In this document: positions 1 to 7,337 of the stretch, in pieces | How the letters are laid out: every line of letters begins with the position of its first letter | Numbering within the stretch: the first letter of the stretch is position 1 | Assembly: GCA_025800305.1 (NCBI GenBank) | Contig: JAOXRY010000144.1 | Coordinates: forward strand, 1 to 16,246 | Length of the DNA: 16,246 nucleotides | Direction of reading: 5' to 3' | DNA from: Campylobacterales bacterium | GTDB lineage: Bacteria > Campylobacterota > Campylobacteria > Campylobacterales > SZUA-545 | Program-made: the position numbers and the translations under genes | Notes under the pieces: generated by a model | The model's input: the letters and a program-made list of their open reading frames with translations, nothing else | Database searches by the model: none | Told to the model about the DNA's origin: nothing

Positions 1-165
1 GAAGAACCAGTTAGAAATCTGAAAGCTCCTTCAAAAGAGAAAGAGCCAGAGTTAAAAACTGAGAAACAAGAGATTAAAGTTGAAACTCCTAAGGTAGAAG
101 TTAACTCTGAAAAGATTGAGGAACCTGTTAAAGATGTGAAAACTCCAACAAAAGATAAAGAATCT
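1..165 (+). repeat. Degenerate 39-codon repeat in the FliK ruler region
   Basis: Codons 1-15 (EEPVRNLKAPSKEKE) and codons 40-54 (EEPVKDVKTPTKDKE) agree at 9 of 15 positions, a period of 117 bp. The first copy begins at the window edge, so more copies may lie upstream. The stretch between is Lys/Glu/Val rich. This is consistent with a repeat-built molecular ruler, but only two copies are visible. Confidence 0.55.
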
Positions 166-1137
166 TTCGAAAATGTTGAAAAAGAAGAGCTAAAAACAAA
201 CACTAAAGAAAGTGATAGAAAGGTTGAATCTGGTTATCAAAGCTCTATTAAGCAGTCTAAAATAAAACAGTCTGAACCAATAACATTGGAGACAATTTTA
301 AATAATTTTGATAAAAAAGATGCACCTAAAATCAATGATATTGCAAAAAAATTCTTTCAAGATGAGATAATAGAACAACCTAAACAATCTCCTGAGAAAG
401 CTCAAGTTCAGAACAATATTAAAGAGAGTGTAAAAGCTGTTAATCAATCAAAAATAGATCTAAGTTCAATTTTAAGATCTAACTCTAAAACTGATAGTAA
501 AGGTGATATAAAAACTAAAGAAGCACCAAGAACTTTGGGATTTGAAACTAAACTTTCTCAAAATCTAAATCAAGACTTTACCAATGAGGTTTTAACCATA
601 AAAAGTGGTGGGCTAAAACAACCAACTTCTTTAAACATTGGATCGCAAAATGCTATTTCCAATAATAGTCCCATCATAAATGAGGAAAAACAAGTTACAG
701 AATTGCCAAAAATTGAAGAGACAAATATAAAAAGTGAAGCGACTAATAAAAATGAGATAAATCACTCTAAAAAAGAGACTATAAGTAGTTTTGCCCAGTC
801 ATTAAAACAGCAAGTTGAGGAGTATAGACCGCCAATCATGAAGGTTGCTCTATCTTTAACTCCTAAAAATTTAGGGCAAGTTGATGTGACAATTAAACAA
901 AGAGGTGGAAAGATTGAAGTTAATCTTACTTCAAATAATCAAGCTTTACAGATCTTCACTCAGGGAAGTTTCGATTTAAAAACTGCATTGGCAAATATTG
1001 GTTTCAATGAGGTCAATATGAATCTAAACGATTCTGGCAGTAAAGATGGACAAAAAAGAGAACAAGAACAGAACGAAAAAGAAGAAGAATCTAACGAAGA
1101 TGAGTTAGAAATCACTATGGAAAGAGAGGAAGCATAA
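1..1137 (+). CDS. fliK: Flagellar hook-length control protein FliK, 3' part (5' end outside the window)
   Basis: The reading frame is open from base 1 to the TAA at 1135-1137, so the 379 codons seen are the C-terminal part of a longer protein; the GTG at 136 is an internal valine, not a start. FliK is exported by the flagellar type III system, measures the hook and switches FlhB to filament export. The last third (about nt 829-1035) matches the FliK C-terminal domain: a 'LxLxPxxLGxVxV' segment read here as LSLTPKNLGQVDV, then IEVNLTSNNQ and a leucine/alanine-rich helix. It is followed by a highly charged Glu/Lys tail. The N-terminal part is low-complexity, rich in Lys, Glu, Ser and Asn, as expected of the ruler region, and carries a 39-codon degenerate repeat. 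flgD starts 1 bp after the stop. Identification rests on the C-terminal domain plus the flgD/flgE context. Confidence 0.88.
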   Translation, partial: EEPVRNLKAPSKEKEPELKTEKQEIKVETPKVEVNSEKIEEPVKDVKTPTKDKESFENVEKEELKTNTKESDRKVESGYQSSIKQSKIKQSEPITLETILNNFDKKDAPKINDIAKKFFQDEIIEQPKQSPEKAQVQNNIKESVKAVNQSKIDLSSILRSNSKTDSKGDIKTKEAPRTLGFETKLSQNLNQDFTNEVLTIKSGGLKQPTSLNIGSQNAISNNSPIINEEKQVTELPKIEETNIKSEATNKNEINHSKKETISSFAQSLKQQVEEYRPPIMKVALSLTPKNLGQVDVTIKQRGGKIEVNLTSNNQALQIFTQGSFDLKTALANIGFNEVNMNLNDSGSKDGQKREQEQNEKEEESNEDELEITMEREEA

Positions 1138-1138
1138 C

Positions 1139-1858
1139 ATGGCTGGAGAAATTACAAGTAGTTTTAACACAAAAGTTGACAACCCAACAGGTGGACTTAC
1201 ACAATCTACAGGTTGGACAAACCCTAACGGTATTCTTGGAAAAGATGATTTTCTAAAGCTTCTACTTGTAGAGCTAAAACACCAAGATCCAACATCTCCA
1301 ATGGAGACAGATAAGATGGTTTCTCAAACAGCAGACTTAACTGTTGTTGAATCACAAGAGACAATGAAAAAATCTATTGAGTCTTTGGCAGCACAGATGA
1401 AAACAACTTCATCTTATAGTCTTGTCAACTCTGTTGGTCAACTTGCTGATACGGGGAATGATAAGGTTCAATTTAAGTTTAGAGGAGAACCTACTAAATT
1501 TAATATTTTCTTTGAAGAGCCACCACTTGCTGGAAAGATGGTCGTCTATGATAGTACTGGAAACTCTATAAAAGAGATTTCACTTACAGAGTCGCAAATC
1601 AACAAACTAGCTTTAAATACAACCCAATCTTTTACTTGGGATGGAACAGATGCCAGTGGAACTCCTGTAGATTCTGGAACTTATAGAATTGAAGTTGAAT
1701 ATATGGGGAAAAACTCTAAAGAAAATAAAACAACAAGACCAGGAATTTACCCTATAGAATCTGTAAAATTTGCCAATGGTGAACCAGAGATTAATCTTGG
1801 GGACAATGGCTATGTTAAATTAACAGATATTAAAGAAATTAGAAAAACAGTTTCATAA
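1139..1858 (+). CDS. flgD: Flagellar hook assembly (capping) protein FlgD
   Basis: FlgD sits at the tip of the growing hook and promotes FlgE polymerisation; it is exported by the flagellar type III apparatus. The 239-residue protein has the conserved N-terminal FlgD segment at residues 34-57 (GKDDFLKLL, then ELKHQDPTSPMET), followed by the Asp/Val-rich helix that continues it. The C-terminal half (about 100-235) has the FlgD Ig-like/Tudor-like strands, including VVYDSTGN and FTWDGTDASG, the latter typical of the family. The ATG at 1139 lies 1 bp after the fliK stop and behind AGAGAGGA, a good ribosome-binding site inside fliK. The stop overlaps the Shine-Dalgarno sequence of the next gene, so fliK-flgD-flgE-like is almost certainly one transcript. 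Confidence 0.95.
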   Translation: MAGEITSSFNTKVDNPTGGLTQSTGWTNPNGILGKDDFLKLLLVELKHQDPTSPMETDKMVSQTADLTVVESQETMKKSIESLAAQMKTTSSYSLVNSVGQLADTGNDKVQFKFRGEPTKFNIFFEEPPLAGKMVVYDSTGNSIKEISLTESQINKLALNTTQSFTWDGTDASGTPVDSGTYRIEVEYMGKNSKENKTTRPGIYPIESVKFANGEPEINLGDNGYVKLTDIKEIRKTVS

Positions 1859-1869
1859 GGAAGTAGAAT

Positions 1870-4185
1870 TTGAACCAATCTTTTTATACAGCAATAAGTG
1901 GGTCAAAGTCCTATCAAAACGCAATAGATCTTACTGCCAATAATATAGCACACGTTAATACTATTGGCTATAAAGGATCTAGTACAGACTTTTCAACTCT
2001 GTTTGCATCTCAACTAGGACTTAATAATACAACTCACGCTTCTGATAAAAGTTATGGTTCAACTACCTCAACAGCACTAGATCTCACAGAGGGAAGCTAT
2101 CAAGAGACACCAAATACTTTTGATATGGCACTTAATGGTGATGGCTGGTTTGGAATTGCTACTAGTAATGTGTTAAATGGTAGAGATATTGGTTTTACAA
2201 GAAATGGTGTATTTTCTAGAGATAGAGACTCTTATTTAGTCAACACTTCTGGAAACTACCTTCTTGGGACAAATTATCAAAATATAATCAAAACAGAAAA
2301 TGGCTATGAAATAGATCCTAGTGTAAGCTCTCAAGATCCTAATCTTGTATCACAATCAAAGCTTTTTGTCCCTAAAGAGATAACATTTCCACCAACTGCT
2401 TCTACACAAGTAGAAATTCTTTCCAATCTAAATGATGATAAAGTTTTTTATACTCCTGCAAGAGAAAGTAGTGGGTTTAACAGTCTTTTTAATGATGATA
2501 ATGAGTTTATAGATCTTAGAGATGGTCAAAATATCACTTTAAAAACCAATGGAAAAGAGTATAGTCTTGTCTACAAAGAAAATCCATCTGGAGGAAATGA
2601 GTTTAGTACAGTTAAAGAGTTAACAACTCTTATTAATCAGCAGATAAATACCAACTATCCTGATAAGGGTGCTGATGTAACTATAGATGGAAATGGAAAG
2701 ATCTCCATCTATGCAAAAGAGAGTATTAATATTGATTTTGTAGCAGGAGATAATACAAACAGTAAATTTTTAGCAATGCTAAGTTCTCTTACAGGAACAC
2801 TGGAAGAGAACTCTTCTACAAAAAGTTTTCCACTTCAAAGAATGGAAAAATCAATTCCAGGTGTTGTCGTTGATCCAAATGGAGATATAAAAAATGTAAA
2901 GATCTCTATGGTTTTAGTTGACAATAAAAATACCCATGGAGGAAATAGTTGGCAAATCACTTCTGATATATCTTCTAATGTAGGAATAGAGCCATCACTG
3001 GATATGGCAAATGTTCTTAATGGTACAGATGATACTAGACTTGTTCCTAATCAAGATCTATGGGTAAAAGCTGGTCTTGCTGAAACTATGTATATGAGTA
3101 GAAAAGAGGGATATGTTTTTAAACTAAGTCCTGATTCTCAAGCTGGACAAAGTGATAGCCTCTCTTTCAATTTAGATGGTCAAGACTATACCGTTAACAT
3201 AACAGATGGTTCAAGTAAAAGAGATGTGGCTTCTCAATTGACCGCTGTTTTACAAGGTGCAGGTTATGAGGTTGCCAATGATGGAAGTGACAATATTGTT
3301 GTTTTTCCAAAAGGCGACTCTTTAGTTGTGAAAAATGGTACTTCGACAATTCCTGCTATCACAATTCCAGATCTTGCACTTACCCATATGACATATGGAG
3401 AGAACTTTACTACAGCGGAAGATTTTCTGTCTAAAATTAATAGTAATGTAGAAAAAATCAATCTAAAGATGGAGATAAAAGATGGAAAGCTAACTATGGC
3501 TAACAATAACTCTTCCTCTTCTTTTTTCTCTTTTAAACCAGGAGAAAATACAAATGTAAAATTTGTAACTGCTATCTCATCTTTAGGTGGACTAATAAGC
3601 GGAAATTCTTCTATTGAGTCAAATCAAATTTCTGGTAAAAAAATCTATGATCAAACATCTGCTCTTTATGAATTTAAGGAATCTGGAAAACAAGTAGATC
3701 CAAAAAATGTAACTTTAAACAACATGGGGGAAACCCTTACCATTAATCTAGATTCAATAATCAGTACAGTGGCACAAACACCAATAGTTGATGGATTTTC
3801 CCATAATGGGATTTTAAGAGGAAACTTTCAAGAATATGCTATTGGAGAAGACGGATCTATAAATATATCTTTTTCCAATGGAAAGACAACTTCTGTTGGA
3901 AAAGTTCCAGTTTATCACTTTCAAAATGACCAAGGTTTGGAAAAAATTGGAGATAATCTTTTTGTAGAATCACAAAATAGTGGAAAACCCTTCTTTTATC
4001 TTGATAAAAACGGAAATTATTTTGAAGAAACTCGTGTCTTTGGAAAGACTTTAGAAAACAGCAATGTTCAAACTGCGGTAGCATTAACTGAGTTGATAGT
4101 TTTTCAAAGAAGCTTCGGTGGTACAGCAAAGGCTATCACTACAAGCGATCAGATGATTCAAAACGCTATTAATCTCAAAAAATAA
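1870..4185 (+). CDS. flgE: FlgE-like flagellar hook protein paralogue (771 aa)
   Basis: This belongs to the FlgE/FlgF/FlgG axial family. The N-terminal rod motif is clear at about residues 5-37 (AISGSKSYQNAIDLTANN, then IAHVNTIGYKG). The C-terminal motif is at the end (LTELIVFQRSFGGTAKAITTSDQM). Between them is a long variable surface region holding at least two similar beta-alpha modules (about 215-290 and 420-480) of the kind found in flagellin/hook insert domains. Position right after fliK and flgD matches Cj0043 of C. jejuni and HP0908 (FlgE') of H. pylori rather than the main hook gene, which follows separately. From memory those homologues are about 550-600 residues, so this one is long. 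The start is TTG at 1870 with AAGGAAG 6 bp upstream, overlapping the flgD stop. Whether it forms hook, a hook-base segment, or a minor component cannot be told from sequence. Confidence 0.85.
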   Translation: MNQSFYTAISGSKSYQNAIDLTANNIAHVNTIGYKGSSTDFSTLFASQLGLNNTTHASDKSYGSTTSTALDLTEGSYQETPNTFDMALNGDGWFGIATSNVLNGRDIGFTRNGVFSRDRDSYLVNTSGNYLLGTNYQNIIKTENGYEIDPSVSSQDPNLVSQSKLFVPKEITFPPTASTQVEILSNLNDDKVFYTPARESSGFNSLFNDDNEFIDLRDGQNITLKTNGKEYSLVYKENPSGGNEFSTVKELTTLINQQINTNYPDKGADVTIDGNGKISIYAKESINIDFVAGDNTNSKFLAMLSSLTGTLEENSSTKSFPLQRMEKSIPGVVVDPNGDIKNVKISMVLVDNKNTHGGNSWQITSDISSNVGIEPSLDMANVLNGTDDTRLVPNQDLWVKAGLAETMYMSRKEGYVFKLSPDSQAGQSDSLSFNLDGQDYTVNITDGSSKRDVASQLTAVLQGAGYEVANDGSDNIVVFPKGDSLVVKNGTSTIPAITIPDLALTHMTYGENFTTAEDFLSKINSNVEKINLKMEIKDGKLTMANNNSSSSFFSFKPGENTNVKFVTAISSLGGLISGNSSIESNQISGKKIYDQTSALYEFKESGKQVDPKNVTLNNMGETLTINLDSIISTVAQTPIVDGFSHNGILRGNFQEYAIGEDGSINISFSNGKTTSVGKVPVYHFQNDQGLEKIGDNLFVESQNSGKPFFYLDKNGNYFEETRVFGKTLENSNVQTAVALTELIVFQRSFGGTAKAITTSDQMIQNAINLKK

Positions 4186-4203
4186 CCCCTCACTAATCTT
4201 TTT

Positions 4204-4222
4204 TTAGGAACAAAGTTTGCTT
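4204..4222 (+). promoter_or_regulatory. Sigma-54 (RpoN) promoter for the main hook gene flgE
   Basis: TTAGGAACAAAGTTTGCTT has GG at 4207-4208 and GC at 4219-4220 with exactly 10 bases between, and agrees with the campylobacter-type consensus GGAA-N6-TTGC. Transcription would start about 12 bases downstream, near 4231-4233, giving a flgE leader of about 100 nt. Sigma-54/FlgR control of hook genes is established in Campylobacter and Helicobacter; its use here is inferred from the match and position. Confidence 0.8.
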
Positions 4223-4251
4223 ATCTTTTCTAGGCAAAATGTTGGATTATC

Positions 4252-4300
4252 AAAAGCGTTTCTTAAAGTAGGAGAATACCCTACTTTGAGAGACGCTTTT
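4252..4300 (+). terminator. 21-bp hairpin in the flgE leader (terminator or leader regulatory structure)
   Basis: Bases 4252-4272 pair with 4280-4300 without a bulge, closing a 7-base loop (AGAATAC). There are 19 Watson-Crick or near-terminal pairs plus two T-G pairs that would be G-U in RNA (4260/4292 and 4264/4288). The 3' arm ends in TTTT and is followed by ATTTACT, so it resembles an intrinsic terminator for the upstream fliK-flgD-flgE-like transcript. However, it lies downstream of the sigma-54 promoter at 4204-4222 and about 20 nt into the predicted flgE leader, so it would also be in every flgE mRNA. It could therefore be a terminator, an attenuator or an mRNA-protecting 5' structure. 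Confidence 0.7.
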
Positions 4301-4331
4301 ATTTACTAAATTTAGTTTTAAGGACTGCCAT

Positions 4332-7300
4332 ATGATGCGTTCTCTTTGGAGCGGTGTTTCCGGACTTACTTCACATCAGGTTGCAATGGATGTGGAAGGT
4401 AATAATATTGCAAATGTAAATACAGTTGGTTTTAAATACTCAAGAACAAATTTTGAGGACCTAGTTTCTCAATCATCAAATCCTGCTATTTCCCCAGATG
4501 GGAAAAAGGGTGGTACTAATGCTACTCAAGTTGGTTCTGGTGGTAGTGTTGCTAGTGTTCAACAGATCTTTAGTCAAGGTGCTACACAGACAACAGATAA
4601 AAATACCGATATGGCTATCAATGGAGAGGGATTCTTCGTTGTAAGTAATGATGGTGGTAAAACATACTCATACACAAGAGCTGGTAACTTTACATTTGAC
4701 GCTAATGGTAACCTTACAATGCCTAATGGAATGATTGTTCAAGGGTGGATGGCAAATGATGACTATGAAATCAATGCCACTGGTGGACTTCAAAACATTA
4801 CTATTGAACCAGGACTAACAACTCCTGCTAAAAAAACAGAAAAATTATATATTGATGCAAACCTAAACTCAGGTATGTCAATCACAGAAAAAGAAAGAAC
4901 TGCAGCAGCTCTTTCTATTAGACCAACTGATGACGTAAATGGTCTTTACGATTATGCCGGAAACAAAATCGAACTAAAGAAAAACATCGACACAGTAAAT
5001 ATGATTCTTACAAGAACTTTTGATGTTAATGGTACAAAAATGGAAAGTACTGCAAACTTTACTTTCACTTATGGAAAGAGTACTAAAGACTCCGATGGTC
5101 TTTTCACTTCAATGCAAGATTTAGTAGATGAAATTAACTTTAGAATTAAAGACTCTACTGGTGTTTATGACAACAAAGTCGTAGTCACTGGTGATGGACA
5201 AATCGCATCTGCTGGTCATGTAATTGCAGTAAATGGTCCTACTACTCCTGCTGTTGCTTCTTCAACTGCAAACTTCAATACAATCAGATCTTTTGATGGA
5301 GATACAGCTTACTTTAAAACAGGTCAACAAGTATCTGTAAAATTTGATACTGGTTCTGGCGCTACAGATACAGTTTTTACATACGGTACAGACTTTAATA
5401 CAATTGATGAGTTAATTACAGCTGTTAATGGTGTTACTGGTGGAGCTGGAACAATCAAATATGATACAGCATCAGGTTTTATTAAAGATACAGCAGGAAT
5501 TATCAAAAATGTTAAAGCCTTAGACTCAACTGGTGGAGCGCCTGTTCCTGATACAGATCTTGCTGCTATGAATGAGATTTTTTCTACACTTGGAGGAAAA
5601 GATGGCAGTCACTCTTACTCTTTAAGAGGAGAAGGTTATTATCCAAAACCTACTACAAACTCTGTACTTTCAAATGTACTTTCAAAATCAACAAGTGGAT
5701 TTTATCTTTCTGAGCCAATGAAGAGAATCGAAAACTCTTTTGTAGGTTCTGATGATGTTGGTGAAATGTTCAATGATGAAGGTGACTCTATGCTTATTAA
5801 AGCAGGAGATGGTATTAAATTCTCAGTTGAAAACCTTGGGGAAACAAGAAGTTTTGTATATAGAGAGCCTAATGAACTTAACCAAAACTCATTCCTAACA
5901 AATAACTTCCAAGATAATGGTGATATTAATATTGTTACTGAAGATCAAACTTTTAGAAGAATGAATGACAGCTTAGGAAATGATGCTTTTATGGTTAAAG
6001 GACAAAAGATTAGAGTTACTTTTGATACAAGTACTGGAATGTCCACAAAAACATATACTTATGGTACAGAAGATGGTTTCCAAACAATTAAAGAACTTCT
6101 ATTAAAAATCAATACTGATTTAACTTCAGCCAATGTAAGTTCAACTAAAAAAGTGACTTTTGATGATATTTTTGGTCAAATCAAAGATACTGGTAATGTA
6201 CTAAAAGGTATGGATGTTCTTGATGAAAATGGAAATGACCCTGTAGCTAATACTCCACAAGCAAGACTAGATGATATGCTATCAAGTATTGACTCAACAG
6301 TTGGAAGTAAATCAGCAACTTTAAGAAAAAATGATGTTTATTACTTTACTACAATGCAAGATCTTGTAAATCTTTATCAAGATGCTATAGATGACGCAGC
6401 TGATCCAACAAACTATGCTTCTGCAATTGATGGTGTTGTAAGTATGAGTGATGATGGAAGAATAACGATTGATAATACAGGTTCTCTTCCTTTTAAAATC
6501 CAAACTTATGGATACCCTAATGATACAGACGCTAATAAGTTCTTAAGAGACAATTTAAGCTCTTTAGCTGATACAGTATCTGTTGGTTCACAAACATATT
6601 CCCAGAGATTCTTTGCTGCTTCTCACTCAACAAGTGTTGAAGTTTTTGACTCAAGTGGTAGTAAAACACAAGTGACACTTCACTTTAGAAAAGACCATAC
6701 AGCAACAGGAAATACTGATAATACAACTTGGAAATGGTACGCAGAAGTTCCAGAACCAGCAAAACTAGAATATCCATCTTCTGGTCAAATCAACTTTAAC
6801 AATGATGGTAGTATGCTTTCTTACTCACCACCATCAATTGTTTTAAACGCGAATACAGGTTCAAGCTCTGGTCAGTCAATCAAGCTAGACTTTGGTTCAA
6901 TCAATGGATTTGATGGGCTAACAGCTTTCTCTGATGTTTCTGAAACAAAAGCTCAAGGTCAAGATGGTTATGCAGGTGGTACAATTAGAGAAATTACTGT
7001 TGATGAAAGTGGTACATTAATTGGTGCTTTTTCAAATGGTAAAACAGAAAGACTTGCAACGGTTGGTATTGCAACATTCTCTAATAATGAAGGTTTAGTA
7101 AAAGGCGGAGGTAATCTATATAACGAATCAGCAAACTCAGGTGTTGCACTTGTTGGTGTTTCTGGTTCTTCAAATAGAGGTAAGATTGCCCCTCAAACAC
7201 TGGAGATGAGTAACGTTGACCTTTCAAGAAGTTTAACAAAGCTTATCACAGTTCAAAGAGGTTTCCAAGCAAACTCAAAAACTATTACAACATCTGACCA

Positions 7301-7334
7301 GATGTTAAATACACTATTACAGTTAAAACAGTAA
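4332..7334 (+). CDS. flgE: Flagellar hook protein FlgE (1000 aa, enlarged)
   Basis: This is the main hook subunit, exported by the flagellar type III system and polymerised under the FlgD cap. The N-terminal family motif spans residues 3-40 (RSLWSGVSGLTSHQVAMD, then EGNNIANVNTVGFKYSRTNF); the C-terminal motif is at about 955-998 (LITVQRGFQANSKTITTSDQM). The core hook domain strands surround a very large central insertion, about residues 200-800. Part of that insertion is an internal duplication, residues about 319-437 against about 544-672. From memory campylobacter hook proteins of this class are about 840-870 residues, so 1000 is unusually long. Two ATG codons stand together at 4332 and 4335; AAGGA at 4320-4324 suits either. 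It follows a sigma-54 promoter and a strong leader hairpin, and maf begins 3 bp after its stop. Confidence 0.95.
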   Translation: MMRSLWSGVSGLTSHQVAMDVEGNNIANVNTVGFKYSRTNFEDLVSQSSNPAISPDGKKGGTNATQVGSGGSVASVQQIFSQGATQTTDKNTDMAINGEGFFVVSNDGGKTYSYTRAGNFTFDANGNLTMPNGMIVQGWMANDDYEINATGGLQNITIEPGLTTPAKKTEKLYIDANLNSGMSITEKERTAAALSIRPTDDVNGLYDYAGNKIELKKNIDTVNMILTRTFDVNGTKMESTANFTFTYGKSTKDSDGLFTSMQDLVDEINFRIKDSTGVYDNKVVVTGDGQIASAGHVIAVNGPTTPAVASSTANFNTIRSFDGDTAYFKTGQQVSVKFDTGSGATDTVFTYGTDFNTIDELITAVNGVTGGAGTIKYDTASGFIKDTAGIIKNVKALDSTGGAPVPDTDLAAMNEIFSTLGGKDGSHSYSLRGEGYYPKPTTNSVLSNVLSKSTSGFYLSEPMKRIENSFVGSDDVGEMFNDEGDSMLIKAGDGIKFSVENLGETRSFVYREPNELNQNSFLTNNFQDNGDINIVTEDQTFRRMNDSLGNDAFMVKGQKIRVTFDTSTGMSTKTYTYGTEDGFQTIKELLLKINTDLTSANVSSTKKVTFDDIFGQIKDTGNVLKGMDVLDENGNDPVANTPQARLDDMLSSIDSTVGSKSATLRKNDVYYFTTMQDLVNLYQDAIDDAADPTNYASAIDGVVSMSDDGRITIDNTGSLPFKIQTYGYPNDTDANKFLRDNLSSLADTVSVGSQTYSQRFFAASHSTSVEVFDSSGSKTQVTLHFRKDHTATGNTDNTTWKWYAEVPEPAKLEYPSSGQINFNNDGSMLSYSPPSIVLNANTGSSSGQSIKLDFGSINGFDGLTAFSDVSETKAQGQDGYAGGTIREITVDESGTLIGAFSNGKTERLATVGIATFSNNEGLVKGGGNLYNESANSGVALVGVSGSSNRGKIAPQTLEMSNVDLSRSLTKLITVQRGFQANSKTITTSDQMLNTLLQLKQ
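5286..6347 (+). repeat. Internal duplication of a surface module in FlgE
   Basis: Residues about 328-431 (nt 5313-5624) and 553-664 (nt 5988-6323) align along their length. Shared landmarks are an FDTG/FDTS strand, a TYGT turn preceded by aromatic residues (FTYGT against YTYGT), a T-I-x-ELL/ELI-x-x-x-N helix, I-K-D-T-x-x-I/V-L-K, ALD/VLD, an LD-M/NE helix and a final S-x-x-L-R. The two copies are about 220 residues apart, separated by another beta-rich segment. The match is at protein level and diverged at DNA level, so the duplication is old. Confidence 0.7.
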
Positions 7335-7337
7335 TAA

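Noticed and set aside
136..138. GTG as the fliK start
   Set aside because: The frame is open to base 1 and the upstream codons form a repeat unit matching codons 40-54, so the protein begins outside the window.
3857..4129. 90-codon - strand frame within the FlgE-like gene
   Set aside because: It is a shadow of the conserved C-terminal FlgE region, without ribosome-binding site or domain.
4186..4206. T-run after the FlgE-like stop as an intrinsic terminator
   Set aside because: No stem can be drawn directly upstream of the run; the real hairpin is at 4252-4300.
4301..4331. A sigma-28 or second promoter between the hairpin and flgE
   Set aside because: No CGATAT-type -10 or suitable spacing is present in these 31 bases.
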